Source of the DNA: Rhizobiaceae bacterium
GTDB lineage: Bacteria; Pseudomonadota; Alphaproteobacteria; Rhizobiales; Rhizobiaceae
NCBI GenBank assembly: GCA_905339215.1
Contig: CAJPFN010000014.1
Span: forward strand, 331,547-395,546
Length of the DNA stretch: 64,000 bases
Reading direction: 5' to 3'
Shown here: positions 17,396-26,130 of the stretch, in pieces
Position numbering within the stretch: position 1 is the stretch's first letter
Layout: every line of letters starts with the position of its first letter
Position numbers and translations under genes: made by a program
Notes under the pieces: model-generated
Database searches by the model: none
Told to the model about the DNA's origin: nothing
Seen by the model: only the letters and a program-made list of their open reading frames with translations

Positions 17396-17764
17396 TCACG
17401 CCGCCATATCGAGCTGGCGGAATCGCTCGAGAAGCTGCGGGCGGTTGAACGGCTTTAGAATATAGCCCTGGGCGCCGGCCCGCTTCGCCCGCATGATCGC
17501 ACCGATATCCACCTCGATCAGGCTGATGGCGATCTGCGGCCGGATCGGACTCGGAATGGCGCGGACGCGTCGGATGAATTCTTCTGCGGCCATGTCCGGC
17601 AGCCCGCCGTCGACGACGATGAGGTCGGGCATGTCGTTGTCACACATGTATAGCGCATCGCTGCCGCTCTCGGCCTCGATGACCACCAGGTCGGGTCCGT
17701 TGAGGATGCGCTTCGCCACCTTCCGGATGACGCTCGAATCGTCGATGAACATGCAGCGCTTCAT
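17396..17764 (-). CDS. Single-domain response regulator (CheY-like receiver)
   Basis: This 122-residue receiver has no output domain. The acidic pair is Asp8-Asp9 (MFIDDSS), the phospho-acceptor is Asp52 (LIVVDGGLPDM) and the signalling Lys is Lys104 (YILKPFNRP). The usual Thr/Ser after beta-4 is Ser81 in AISLIEVD. It lies between ctrA and chpT, on the chpT strand and downstream of it, so the two may be co-transcribed. It is not CpdR or DivK by its opening sequence. A role as an alternative ChpT acceptor or phosphate sink is possible but unproven. Confidence 0.88.
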   Translation of the reverse strand: MKRCMFIDDSSVIRKVAKRILNGPDLVVIEAESGSDALYMCDNDMPDLIVVDGGLPDMAAEEFIRRVRAIPSPIRPQIAISLIEVDIGAIMRAKRAGAQGYILKPFNRPQLLERFRQLDMAA

Positions 17765-17927
17765 GTCTCTTGCCCTCTCCACACTCATGTGACAGCGCGG
17801 GAATAATTTAGGGAAAGACTAGGAGAGCGACGTAAAGAAGCGGAAAACGCGGTCGCTAAACTTGAAAGCGACTTTGAATATTGGTTTCCGCAAAGTTAAG
17901 TCCGCCGCCGACCCGGCGGAAGCCGCC

Positions 17928-18557
17928 TCAGGCGGCGGTGAGCACGATCTCCTCGGCGGAGGCACGGATCGAGACCTGCATGCCCGACTCGCGCGCCAGA
18001 AGCAGCGTGTAGTAGGGCTGGACGCTGTGCGCGTCGATCGGCTCCTCGGGCTTCTTTCCGGAGTGGAGTTCGAGGAACTTAGGCGGAACGCGAACCATCG
18101 GCCCCGAAGAGGTCAGGGTGAACTTCGGCGCGGTCTCGACGTCGTCGAGCTCGACGGTGATCTTGCCGCCGCGCGGGATCGTGCCGATGGACACGAGGAT
18201 CAGGTTGAGCAGTAGCTTGACCTTGTTCTTCGGCAGCAGAGCCCTGCGGCCGATCCAGACCAGTTCGGGCTTCTCGTTCTTGATGTAGGCAGCGGCGACC
18301 GACTCGGCATCCCCGGTGTCGATCATCATCCCGGCGGATCCGGCGGCGCCGAAGGCGATGCGGGCGAACTGGAGGCGCGCCGACGCGTTTCTCGCGCTCG
18401 TCCGGATCAGGTTCATGGCGTCTTCGTCGGCACCTCCCTCATCGAGGAGTTCGAGGCCGTTGTTGATGGCCCCCACGGGAGAGATGATGTCGTGGCAGAT
18501 GCGGCTGCACAGCAGGGCCGCGAGGTCCGGCGCGGACAGCGTGAACACATCTGGCAT
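17928..18557 (-). CDS. chpT: Histidine phosphotransferase ChpT
   Basis: This 209-residue protein is ChpT: a dimerisation helix pair with the phospho-accepting His22 in SRICHDIISPVGAINNGLELL, followed by a degenerate HATPase-like domain that lacks the nucleotide-binding N and G boxes. In Caulobacter and Brucella, ChpT shuttles phosphate from the CckA hybrid kinase to CtrA and CpdR. It is divergent from eipA and followed by the receiver gene after a 163-bp gap (17765-17927), in which I see no further gene. Confidence 0.93.
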   Translation of the reverse strand: MPDVFTLSAPDLAALLCSRICHDIISPVGAINNGLELLDEGGADEDAMNLIRTSARNASARLQFARIAFGAAGSAGMMIDTGDAESVAAAYIKNEKPELVWIGRRALLPKNKVKLLLNLILVSIGTIPRGGKITVELDDVETAPKFTLTSSGPMVRVPPKFLELHSGKKPEEPIDAHSVQPYYTLLLARESGMQVSIRASAEEIVLTAA

Positions 18558-18898
18558 TTGCGGTCTCCGGACAGTTCGCGCCCGGCAAACCGGCGCGAAT
18601 CGAATTCATTCAGGCAAGGCTTAGTTACATGCGGGGCAGGTCGCCAGCAAGAATAGGCCGAACAATACCGCGCCGGACAGCTTACGATCGTAACCCGTGG
18701 CAGGCACCGTTTCGGCCGGATCGACAAACCCGGCACTCGGATCGAAAGCCATCGATCCGCCATCATCATCAGAGAGTTTAATGGTTGAAAAAGGATTACG
18801 GCATAGCGTGCCGCAATCGGTCGCCGAGCCGACGAGAGAAGCGGTCGAGGCGAACAGAGAGCGTCGACGGGCAGTGCTCCCGGACGGAGACAGGATGC
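18558..18898. promoter_or_regulatory. Divergent chpT/eipA intergenic region
   Basis: This 341-bp gap holds the promoters of both genes. One GANTC site lies at 18598, and a TTTAATGGTTGA element at 18778-18789, whose reverse complement TCAACCATTAAA resembles a degenerate CtrA box, precedes eipA. Brucella eipA is known to be CtrA-controlled, so a CtrA site is expected here, but the match is imperfect. No other coding sequence is credible. Confidence 0.4.
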
Positions 18899-19480
18899 AT
18901 GCTTTCCAAGATTGTTGAACGGGGCTTCGCCAGGCTTGGTGCCGCGATAGTCGTATCGCTTGCCGTCGTGTTCATGGCAACCGCCGGCTCGCGGGCCGAA
19001 GGATATACAGCCCAGGAAATCGTCGATTCCGGGCATCGGTTCTTCGGCGCGACCTCTGGCGGCCTTGCGTCGCTGATCGAGAAAGTCTTCTCCTCCTACG
19101 GCTTGCCGAACGGCTATATCCTCGGCGAAGAGGGATCCGGCGCCTTTGTCGGCGGACTGACCTATGGCGAGGGGACGCTTTACACGAAGAACGCCGGTGA
19201 CCATCCGGTCTTCTGGCAGGGGCCTTCGCTGGGCTGGGATTTCGGCGGCCAGGGCTCGCGGACCATGATCCTGGTCTACAACCTCGACGACATCTCCGCC
19301 GTGTACAACCGTTTCGCCGGAGTCGCCGGTTCCGCCTACGTCATGGCGGGCCTCGGTTTCACGGTCCTCAAGCGGGGCAATGTCCTGCTGGTTCCGGTTC
19401 GCACCGGGGTCGGGGCGCGGCTCGGCGTCAACGTGGGGTATCTGAAGCTGACGCAGAAGCCTACCTGGAATCCGTTCTGA
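18899..19480 (+). CDS. eipA: Envelope integrity protein EipA (DUF1134)
   Basis: This 193-residue periplasmic protein has an N-terminal signal segment (about 1-35, cleavage near SRA-EG) and a DUF1134 domain beginning YTAQEIVDSGHRFFGATSG, with WQGPSLGWDFGGQGSR in the middle. In Brucella, EipA is a small beta-barrel that supports cell-envelope integrity and septation, and its gene sits beside chpT and ctrA as here. The ATG at 18899 is preceded by GGAGACAGG. An overlapping ATG at 18895 is in a different frame and does not lead to this protein. Confidence 0.92.
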   Translation: MLSKIVERGFARLGAAIVVSLAVVFMATAGSRAEGYTAQEIVDSGHRFFGATSGGLASLIEKVFSSYGLPNGYILGEEGSGAFVGGLTYGEGTLYTKNAGDHPVFWQGPSLGWDFGGQGSRTMILVYNLDDISAVYNRFAGVAGSAYVMAGLGFTVLKRGNVLLVPVRTGVGARLGVNVGYLKLTQKPTWNPF

Positions 19481-19606
19481 GGCGGGCCGGGCCTGCTGCC
19501 AGCTTAACCTTAAGACGCGGCAGGGCCGGGCGGGACGAACTCGGCTCTGGATCAAAGGCGTGCCGCTATGGCACATAGGACGCTTCCGTTGGAGCGATAA
19601 GCGTCG

Positions 19607-20848
19607 GTGATCCAGTCCATTCTCTTCTTTGCGCTCGGTTTCCTGTGCGCCGGCTTTCTGGCGTTGATGCTGGCGCCTGCTGTCTGGCGCCGCGCGGTCC
19701 GCCTGACACGCAAGCGCATCGAGGCTTCCGTTCCGCTGTCTCTGGGCGAGATCCAGGCCGACAAGGACCGCATCCGGGCCGAGTTCGCGATGTCGACCCG
19801 GCGCCTGGAGATGAGTATTAAGTCGTTCCGCGAGAAGGCGGCCGCCCAGGTCATCGAGATCAATCGCAACCGCGAGGAACTGAAGCAGCTTGCCGCCGAG
19901 CGGGCCGAAAAGGACCGGGCATTGTCGCAGCTCGAGGCCAAGGGCGGCGAACTCCGCGCCGAACTTCGCATTCGCGAAGACCAGATGCAGCGACTGGCGG
20001 ACAGGCTGGCGGAGGCCGAGCAGCGGCTGGAACAAAAAGCGCAGGAGTTGGAGAAGCTCGGGCGCATGTATGACGATGCGTCGTTTTCGGCGAGCAACCG
20101 GCAGATCGAGCTGGTGGCACGCGAATCCGAGGTCGACAAGCTCTCTAGCGACCTGAGTTCGCTGCGTGGACAGCGCAAGGACGGCGAGAAGCGCCTCAAC
20201 GAGATCGGCGCCGAGAACAAGACGCTCCGCGAGGCGCTGAAGGCCGAGAAGAAGCGGATCGGCGATCTCGAGAAGAAGATCGAACGTCTGATGGCCACGG
20301 TCGCCGATCGCGACGAGAAGCTCGACCGCCGCGAGCGCGAACTGGCGAGGCTGCGCGAACACATGAGCGGCGCGACGCGGGCCGGCAGCGACCTCGAAGC
20401 CGAGTTCGCGGAGATGCAGATCGAGAAGGCGAAGCTCGAGGCGCAGGTGGCGGATCTGACGCTGCAGATGTCGCGCCTCCTCTCAGGAGCCACCGGCGGC
20501 GACGTCGAGAAGGCGTTGTCCAGGCTCGACGAGGATCGCGCCCGGCTCGAGGAGCGCCTCGGCGTCCTCACGCGCGAAAACAAGAAGCTGCGTTCCGACC
20601 TCGCGGAATACGAGCGCACGAAGTCTGAGGACTGGAGCGAGGAGCGACGCGAGAACGCGCTGCTGCGTGAGCAGATCAACGATCTCGCGGCGGAAGTCAT
20701 TACCATGACGGCCGCTCTCGAGGGACCCGATTCGCCGATCCGCAAGGCGCTCGCGGCCGCACCCGAGAAGCCGCTCGATCCGCGTGACAAGATCAGCAGC
20801 CTCGCCGACCGGGTGAAGGCGCTGCAGAAGGCGGCGTCGGTCTCCTGA
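19607..20848 (+). CDS. Membrane-anchored long coiled-coil protein, function unknown
   Basis: This 413-residue protein has one N-terminal transmembrane helix (about 4-24), then roughly 330 residues of uninterrupted heptad-rich coiled coil packed with Glu, Lys, Arg and Ala. A short C-terminal tail (LDPRDKISSLADRVKAL) is less helical. The GTG at 19607 has a GGAGCG site. It follows eipA by 126 bp on the same strand and may share its transcript. The architecture recalls tethered scaffolds such as ZipA- or RmuC-like proteins, but no nuclease or FtsZ-binding motif is visible. The location suggests an envelope or cell-cycle role; no function assigned. Confidence 0.75.
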   Translation: MIQSILFFALGFLCAGFLALMLAPAVWRRAVRLTRKRIEASVPLSLGEIQADKDRIRAEFAMSTRRLEMSIKSFREKAAAQVIEINRNREELKQLAAERAEKDRALSQLEAKGGELRAELRIREDQMQRLADRLAEAEQRLEQKAQELEKLGRMYDDASFSASNRQIELVARESEVDKLSSDLSSLRGQRKDGEKRLNEIGAENKTLREALKAEKKRIGDLEKKIERLMATVADRDEKLDRRERELARLREHMSGATRAGSDLEAEFAEMQIEKAKLEAQVADLTLQMSRLLSGATGGDVEKALSRLDEDRARLEERLGVLTRENKKLRSDLAEYERTKSEDWSEERRENALLREQINDLAAEVITMTAALEGPDSPIRKALAAAPEKPLDPRDKISSLADRVKALQKAASVS

Positions 20849-20853
20849 CCGCC

Positions 20854-21681
20854 TCAGCCGGCCCTGCACATCTCGTGCAGCGCAATAGCCGATGCGGCGG
20901 CGACGTTCAGGCTGTCGAAACCGGGCGCCATGGCGATGCGGGCGGTGCGTAGCTTGCCGAGCAGTGCGGCGGACAGGCCCGGCCCTTCCGCTCCAAGCAC
21001 CAGTGCCGCGCGTTCCGGCCGGGCGATCGAGCGGATGTCCTCGGCACCGGCCGGCGAGAGTGCCACCGGTTCGAAGCCATGTCGCCGGACCGTCCCGATG
21101 ATTTCCACGGCATCCCCGCCGCGGACGAACGGCACCTTCAGAGCCGCCCCGACCGAAACGCGGATCGCCTTCCGATAGAGCGGATCGCAACTCGTCCGGT
21201 CGAGGACGACGGCATCGGCGCCGAAGGCGGCGGCGTTGCGGAAGATCGCGCCGACATTGTCGTGATTGGAGAGGCCGACGAGCACGACCACCGTCGCCCT
21301 TCGCGGAAGCGATGCGAGAAGATCCTCGAACGTCTCCGGCGCGCGGCGCCGGCCGACGGCCAGGATGCCGCGATGGATCGGGAAACCGGCGATTGCATTC
21401 ATCACCTCCGCCGAGGCCACATAGACCGGCAGGTCGGCGGGCGCCGCATCCAGCGTGTCGGCCAGTCCTTCCAGGCGGTTCTCCAGCACCAGCACCGATT
21501 CGGCCTCGAATCGGCCGGCGGAGAAGAGCGCGGCAAGCACCACCTTGCCCTCGGCGACGAACCGACCTTCGCGCCCGACGAGATCGCGCTCGCGGACGTC
21601 GCGGTAGACGGCGACTCGCGGATCGCCGGGATCGTCGATGCGGATGGCGTTCAATCGCGCCGCCGGCTGCTCTGAGTCCAT
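20854..21681 (-). CDS. SpoU/TrmH-family RNA 2'-O-methyltransferase
   Basis: This 275-residue SPOUT-class enzyme uses S-adenosylmethionine to methylate ribose in tRNA or rRNA. The N-terminal RNA-binding part (FVAEGKVVLAALF) is followed by the trefoil-knot motifs: NVGAIFRNAAAFGADAVVL, VLGAEGPGLS and SLNVAAASAIALHE. The ATG at 21681 is used; a TTG at 21720 would add 13 residues. It ends 6 bases from the convergent coiled-coil gene and follows the ArsR gene on the same strand. The target nucleotide is unknown. Confidence 0.88.
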   Translation of the reverse strand: MDSEQPAARLNAIRIDDPGDPRVAVYRDVRERDLVGREGRFVAEGKVVLAALFSAGRFEAESVLVLENRLEGLADTLDAAPADLPVYVASAEVMNAIAGFPIHRGILAVGRRRAPETFEDLLASLPRRATVVVLVGLSNHDNVGAIFRNAAAFGADAVVLDRTSCDPLYRKAIRVSVGAALKVPFVRGGDAVEIIGTVRRHGFEPVALSPAGAEDIRSIARPERAALVLGAEGPGLSAALLGKLRTARIAMAPGFDSLNVAAASAIALHEMCRAG

Positions 21682-21732
21682 CTTCGCCGCCGTGGTTGCA
21701 TGGCCGGCGCGATCAGGCAAGTGCTGGGCGAG

Positions 21733-22068
21733 CTACCGGTCGAGCTCGACCCCTTCCCGTTGCGCAGCCCCGCTGACGCGGTGGAAACTCGCGTCGAGCG
21801 CCAAGAAGAGCCCGCGCACCGCGTCGGAGTTGCAGGAATAGTAGATCGTCTGGCGATCCCGGCGGGTCGTCACCAACCCCGTGTTGCGCAGCTTCGCCAG
21901 GTGCTGCGAAAGGGCCGACTGGCTCAAGCCGACCTTCTTCGCGATGGCGCCGACGGACAGCTCCCCCTCCAGGAGATGTCCGATGATCACGAGCCGCTTG
22001 CCATTGCCCAGAAGCGTCAGCAGCTCGGCCACGCCGTTGGCGTTTTCGATTATTTTCTTTGCAAACAT
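21733..22068 (-). CDS. ArsR-family transcriptional regulator
   Basis: This 111-residue winged-helix protein has the recognition segment VGAIAKKVGLSQSALSQHLAKLR and the wing TTRRDRQTIYYS. It resembles the rhizobial NolR/BigR-like group more than metal sensors: the ELxVCD metal site is replaced by ELSVGA, with no Cys. It lies upstream of the methyltransferase on the same strand. The 165 bp upstream (22069-22233) hold no other gene. Confidence 0.85.
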   Translation of the reverse strand: MFAKKIIENANGVAELLTLLGNGKRLVIIGHLLEGELSVGAIAKKVGLSQSALSQHLAKLRNTGLVTTRRDRQTIYYSCNSDAVRGLFLALDASFHRVSGAAQREGVELDR

Positions 22069-22233
22069 CTTACCCCGGTTTTCTTATGTTCGAGCCGTTG
22101 ACCATGGGGGCGATGACCTCGGCTTCGCTGGACAGGACCATCAGTCAGTCGAGCGATGGCGGCGGCAATCTACGGCGCGGATGCTTGAAAATGCAAGCTC
22201 ACAACCCAAACGTGCCCCGCAGTTGCGCGCGGC

Positions 22234-23010
22234 TCATTCGCTCGCAGCGAGCACGGCGCGGCCGGCCTTCGCCAATTCGACGAGAGCCGTGCGCAGCTCC
22301 GCCGCCGAAGACAACGGCTGGGGAAAGAAGATCCGGCGCGCCTCGTCACCACGGGCGATATCCACGCCGTCGGCATCGAGGCCGATGACGTACCAGCCCT
22401 CGCTGCGCACCCCGGCGAAGGCGCGCGCGTAGACGTCGACGGCGTCGCGATGGTCTTCGTTCATGTGGACGATCGCCGACTGTTCGGTTCCGACAAGGCC
22501 CGCGGTCGCGGGGCTGTCGGTGATGAGGTCGGCGCGGGTCAGCGCATAGGCCTTGCCGAAACCGCCGTTGAGGCTCGCCTTCTGCGGGTCGAGGCGGAAG
22601 AAGGCAAAGTCGGGAAAGCCGACATAAAGCTTCGCCTTCGGATGACGGTTGAGATAGCGGCGCTCGGCGCGGGCCTGCCCTGCGCTGCCGCGCTCCAGGC
22701 GCTCGGCGCGGCAGGAGATGCTGATGCGCGGGTGGGCGAGGGGATCGCCCTTGCCGGGTTCGCCGAGGAGAAGCGAGCAGCGGGGATCCGCGACCAGCCC
22801 GGCCGTGTGTCCGGAAAGCGCGGAGACCAGGATCAGCGGCGTGCCGTCGAGATCGGTGGCCACCGCGACACGGCTCGCCTGCGGAGAACCGTCGTTCGGG
22901 TCGAGGACGGCGAGCGCGCCGAAGCGGGCGCTGCGCACCAAGGTCCGCGCCAGGCGGATCGCCTCGGCATCGGTCTCGCGGATCACGTCCTTCTTGCGGG
23001 CCTGCTCCAC
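22234..23010 (-). CDS. HugZ-like pyridoxamine-phosphate-oxidase-fold protein with DUF2470 domain
   Basis: This 258-residue protein has an N-terminal split-barrel flavin/heme fold (FGALAVLDPNDGSPQASRVAVATD, then a HTAGLVADPRCSLLLGEP stretch) and a C-terminal DUF2470-like part (HMNEDHRDAVDVYA, with GWYVIGLDADGVDI). HugZ/HutZ relatives with this layout bind and degrade heme. The GTG start at 23010 has a clear GGAGGA site 5 bases upstream; the long frame beyond it is a shadow of the CoA-transferase gene. It lies 32 bases downstream of that gene, on the same strand. Confidence 0.85.
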   Translation of the reverse strand: MEQARKKDVIRETDAEAIRLARTLVRSARFGALAVLDPNDGSPQASRVAVATDLDGTPLILVSALSGHTAGLVADPRCSLLLGEPGKGDPLAHPRISISCRAERLERGSAGQARAERRYLNRHPKAKLYVGFPDFAFFRLDPQKASLNGGFGKAYALTRADLITDSPATAGLVGTEQSAIVHMNEDHRDAVDVYARAFAGVRSEGWYVIGLDADGVDIARGDEARRIFFPQPLSSAAELRTALVELAKAGRAVLAASE

Positions 23011-23042
23011 CGCGTCCTCCAAACCTGATCGACAGACTCCGC

Positions 23043-24203
23043 TTATGCCCCGACGACGGCCTCGCTGACAAGGGTCTCGGCGTCGTCGCCGGCAATGCCG
23101 AAGCCGGACAGGAGGGCGGCGATATCCGCGGGGGCGGCGTCGGGCCCGGCGAGGCTCGCAGGGGTCGCCGAGAAACGCGGGGCCGGGCGCGGCCGGGTCA
23201 TGCGGCCGACCCGGGCATGCACATTGCGGGCCCGGTTGTGCGGGTGTTCGGCGGCTTCGGCCATCGACAGCACCGGCGCCACGCAGGCGTCGCTCGGCGC
23301 GAACAGGTCGGCCCATGCGTCCCGCGGACGTTCGCGCATACGCACTTCGATCGCGGCGCGGAGCTCCGGCCACGCGCGCGGATCGTACTGGCGGGCGACA
23401 AAGGCGGGATCGAGCGGCAGCAGGCGGACGAACTCGGCGAAGAACTGCGGCTCCAGGCAGGCGACGGCGACGTGGCGGCCGTCGGCCGCCTCGTAGACGT
23501 CGTAGAAGGGCGCGCCGCCGTCGAGCAGGTTGACGCCGCGGCGGTCCTTCCAGAAGCCCGAGGCGACATAGGAGAAGGTCGGCGCGAGGAGCATCGAGGC
23601 GCCGTCGACCATCGCCGCGTCGACCACCTGGCCGCAGCCGGTCGTCGCGCGCGAAACCAGCGCGGCAAGCACGCCCGCGACCAGGAACATCGTGCCGCCG
23701 CCGTAGTCGGCGACGAGGTTGAGAGGGATCGCCGGGCGTCCGTCCTTCGGGCCGATGGCGTGGAGCGCGCCGGTCAGCGCCAGATAGGTCAGATCGTGGC
23801 CGGCGCGGTCGGCGAGCGGACCGTCCTGGCCGAAGCCGGTCATGCGGCCGTAGACCAGGCGCGGGTTGCGCGCCAGGCACGGCTCCGGCCCAAGCCCCAG
23901 CCGCTCCATGACGCCGGGACGGAAACCCTCGACGAGAATGTCGGCCTTCTCGACCAGGCGCAGCATCAGTTCGACGCCTTCCGGCCGCTTCAGGTCGACC
24001 TTCAGCGTGGAGCGGCCGTGCAGCGACAGGTCGACGTCGGGCGCCAGCGGCAGGAAGCCGGCGCCGGCCTTGAGACGCTTGACGCGGACGACGCGGGCGC
24101 CGTATTCGGCCAGCATCAGCGCCGCGAGCGGCACCGGGCCGATGCCGGCCATCTCGACGACGGTGAGGCCGGCGAGCGGCCCGGACGCGGTCGCGGCGGT
24201 CAT
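23043..24203 (-). CDS. CaiB/BaiF family CoA-transferase or 2-methylacyl-CoA racemase
   Basis: This 386-residue class III CoA-transferase fold opens LAGLTVVEMAGIGPVPLAALMLAEYGARV, close to alpha-methylacyl-CoA racemases. Candidate racemase catalytic residues are present: His in AGHDLTYLALTG and Asp in NLVADYGGG. The adjacent SDR resembles type II 3-hydroxyacyl-CoA dehydrogenases, which supports a role in branched-chain acyl-CoA breakdown. The SDR stop is 30 bases upstream of this start, so the pair is probably an operon. Confidence 0.87.
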   Translation of the reverse strand: MTAATASGPLAGLTVVEMAGIGPVPLAALMLAEYGARVVRVKRLKAGAGFLPLAPDVDLSLHGRSTLKVDLKRPEGVELMLRLVEKADILVEGFRPGVMERLGLGPEPCLARNPRLVYGRMTGFGQDGPLADRAGHDLTYLALTGALHAIGPKDGRPAIPLNLVADYGGGTMFLVAGVLAALVSRATTGCGQVVDAAMVDGASMLLAPTFSYVASGFWKDRRGVNLLDGGAPFYDVYEAADGRHVAVACLEPQFFAEFVRLLPLDPAFVARQYDPRAWPELRAAIEVRMRERPRDAWADLFAPSDACVAPVLSMAEAAEHPHNRARNVHARVGRMTRPRPAPRFSATPASLAGPDAAPADIAALLSGFGIAGDDAETLVSEAVVGA

Positions 24204-24233
24204 GGCGTCAATGCCGGGACGGTGCGCCTGCCG

Positions 24234-24995
24234 TCACTTGGGCGCCATACGGATGGCGCCGTCGAGGCGGATCGTCTCGCCGTTGAGCATCTGGTTCTCG
24301 ACGATATGGCAGGCCAGCGCGCCATACTCGGACGGTTCGCCCAGCCGCGACGGGAAAGGCACCTGCTGGCCGAGCGACTTCTGCGCCTCTTCCGGCAGGC
24401 CGGCGAGCATCGGCGTCTTGAAGATGCCTGGCGCGATCGTGCACACGCGGATGCCGGCGCGCGAGAGATCGCGGGCGACCGGTAGCGTCATGCCGACGAC
24501 GCCGCCCTTGGACGACGAATAGGCGGCCTGGCCGATCTGGCCGTCGAAGGCGGCGACGGAGGCGGTGTTGACGATGACGCCGCGCTCGCCGCCTTCGAGT
24601 GGGTCGAGCTTCTCGCAACGGACGGCGAACAGGCGGATCATGTTGAACGTGCCGATGAGGTTGACCTCGATGACCTTGCGATAGAGGTCGAGCGGGTGGG
24701 CGCCCTCCTTGCCCGTCGTCTTCATGGCGATGGCGATGCCGGCGCAGTTGACCAGGATGCGCGCCGGGCCGAGTTTCTCGGCGGCTTCGGCGACCGCGGC
24801 CTCGCCATTGTCGGCGCTGGACACGTCGCAGCGGATCGCCACGCCGCCGATCTCGCCGGCGACGCGCTCGGCGTTCTTCATGCCGACGTCGAAGATGGCT
24901 ACCTTGGCGCCCTTCGCCGCCAGCGCCCGCGCGGTAGCCTCGCCGAGACCGGAGCCGCCGCCGGTTACGATCGCCGTCACGCCCGATGGGTTCAT
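24234..24995 (-). CDS. SDR family 3-hydroxyacyl-CoA dehydrogenase type 2-like
   Basis: This 253-residue classical SDR has TGGGSGLG (about residues 11-18), NCAGIA and the catalytic YSSSK with upstream Ser in NTASVAAF. The insert [27 protein letters not shown] resembles human HSD17B10/bacterial type II 3-hydroxyacyl-CoA dehydrogenases. The ATG at 24995 has a GGAGGA site; the frame continues upstream to 25262 without family similarity. It is probably the first gene of a minus-strand unit with the CoA-transferase and HugZ-like genes. Confidence 0.88.
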   Translation of the reverse strand: MNPSGVTAIVTGGGSGLGEATARALAAKGAKVAIFDVGMKNAERVAGEIGGVAIRCDVSSADNGEAAVAEAAEKLGPARILVNCAGIAIAMKTTGKEGAHPLDLYRKVIEVNLIGTFNMIRLFAVRCEKLDPLEGGERGVIVNTASVAAFDGQIGQAAYSSSKGGVVGMTLPVARDLSRAGIRVCTIAPGIFKTPMLAGLPEEAQKSLGQQVPFPSRLGEPSEYGALACHIVENQMLNGETIRLDGAIRMAPK

Positions 24996-25688
24996 CGAAA
25001 ATTCCTCCAGAATGTTATGAACGAGAACTTTTGCGGCAATGGTAAGGGTCGCATGCGGGGCGCGCAAGCGGTGTGGCGTCGCGTCCCGGGCGTGCGCGGT
25101 TTCCCCAACGTCGGGCGGACACGCCTCTTCCTCGCCACGCTGCCTTTCGGCCCTGGCCATTGAAGAAGAGGTCGGGAAGCGGGGCGCCTGGCCGTGCCTT
25201 CCGAACTTATAAAACATGGCGCGACACATGCGCCCCGCCGGCGATTTTTCGGCCCGCTCCATCCTTATACCCGGAGACGCCAGTGCGGCCGCCGGCAGAT
25301 CGGTCGCCGGTCGTCTGCAGCAACACGCCTCCGGTTGTGTGCAACGTGGCGCACACGGGGGTCTTAATGCCCCCCTGGACGAACCGGAACGGACCCCCCG
25401 GAGCCCACCGCCACGTTAGCGGAGGCGCGGAGGCGCCGGTCCCTCCCCACGCAATCACCGTCGCGACCGGTGTTCCCATGGGAGGAACTGCGGAAAAGCC
25501 TACGCGCGTTCTGCGGCAGGGGGATAAAAGCTCCGCGTCAGAAGGAGAGGAAATCGCGCAAGGGATTGAAGGGACATGAGATTATTTTCCGCCGCCGCGT
25601 GGCCGGCGGCGGTTTTGTCCCCGCGTTTGCCACTTCGCGGCGTCACGGTCTAAGGGCGAGGCAGGGTGGCGCGCCGCGAAACGCGGCG
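24996..25688. other. 693-bp region without a credible gene
   Basis: This gap precedes the SDR operon and follows the end of the six-Cys protein gene. Open frames on either strand are short, Pro/Arg/Gly-rich and lack domains or ribosome sites. A small inverted repeat GTGTGC/GCACAC (25337-25342 with 25351-25356) is the only structure I noticed. The SDR operon promoter must lie here. Confidence 0.5.
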
Positions 25689-26006
25689 TCAGTCGTTGAT
25701 GATCGTGTCGACGCAGATGGTGACGCCGGTGCCCTTACAGGAACAGCCGACGCGCGTGGTGCAACTGGTCATGATCTTCAGGTCGCATTGAAGATTGATA
25801 CAGTCTGCGTCGGAAAGCGCCACGGGGCCGCCCCCGGTGGTGACGCCGGTGACGCCCTTGAGCCCCTTCAGGCTCTTTGGGGCCTTCGTGCCGAGGGTAT
25901 TCCTGGCGGCCGGCGCAGATGCGTCGGGTGCCCTTTTGATCGTCGTTTCCGCCGCGCTGGCCGCTCCCGCGGCGAGCATTGCGGCAAGGATCAGAACGAA
26001 ACGCAT
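25689..26006 (-). CDS. Small secreted six-cysteine protein, function unknown
   Basis: This 105-residue protein has a signal peptide (MRFVLILAAMLAAGAASA, cleavage near ASA-AE), a Lys/Ala/Pro linker (APKSLKGLKGVTG) and a C-terminal domain with six cysteines (DC, QC, SC, GC, SC, IC over about 36 residues), enough for three disulfides in the periplasm or outside. The ATG at 26006 begins the hydrophobic signal and has GGAGGAAATT upstream. I recognise no family. A CSCKGTGVTICV segment gives it a toxin- or inhibitor-like look, but that is only an impression. Confidence 0.65.
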   Translation of the reverse strand: MRFVLILAAMLAAGAASAAETTIKRAPDASAPAARNTLGTKAPKSLKGLKGVTGVTTGGGPVALSDADCINLQCDLKIMTSCTTRVGCSCKGTGVTICVDTIIND

Positions 26007-26130
26007 GGAATTTCCTCCTCGGGTTTCCGTCGGGCGGGAACAAGGAGAACCATGAGCGTCAGACCCGCACATCGCCCGTGCGGGGGAGGGGAATCGGGCG
26101 CGTAGAGCATTTCCTGCAAGAGGAAATGTT

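Noticed and set aside
23020..23880. Upstream part of the long frame containing the HugZ-like gene
   Set aside because: It is a shadow of the CoA-transferase gene; the GTG at 23010 with GGAGGA is the supported start.
25207..25479. 90-codon minus-strand frame in the 24996-25688 gap
   Set aside because: No ribosome site, hydrophobic segment or family resemblance; composition typical of random GC-rich frames.
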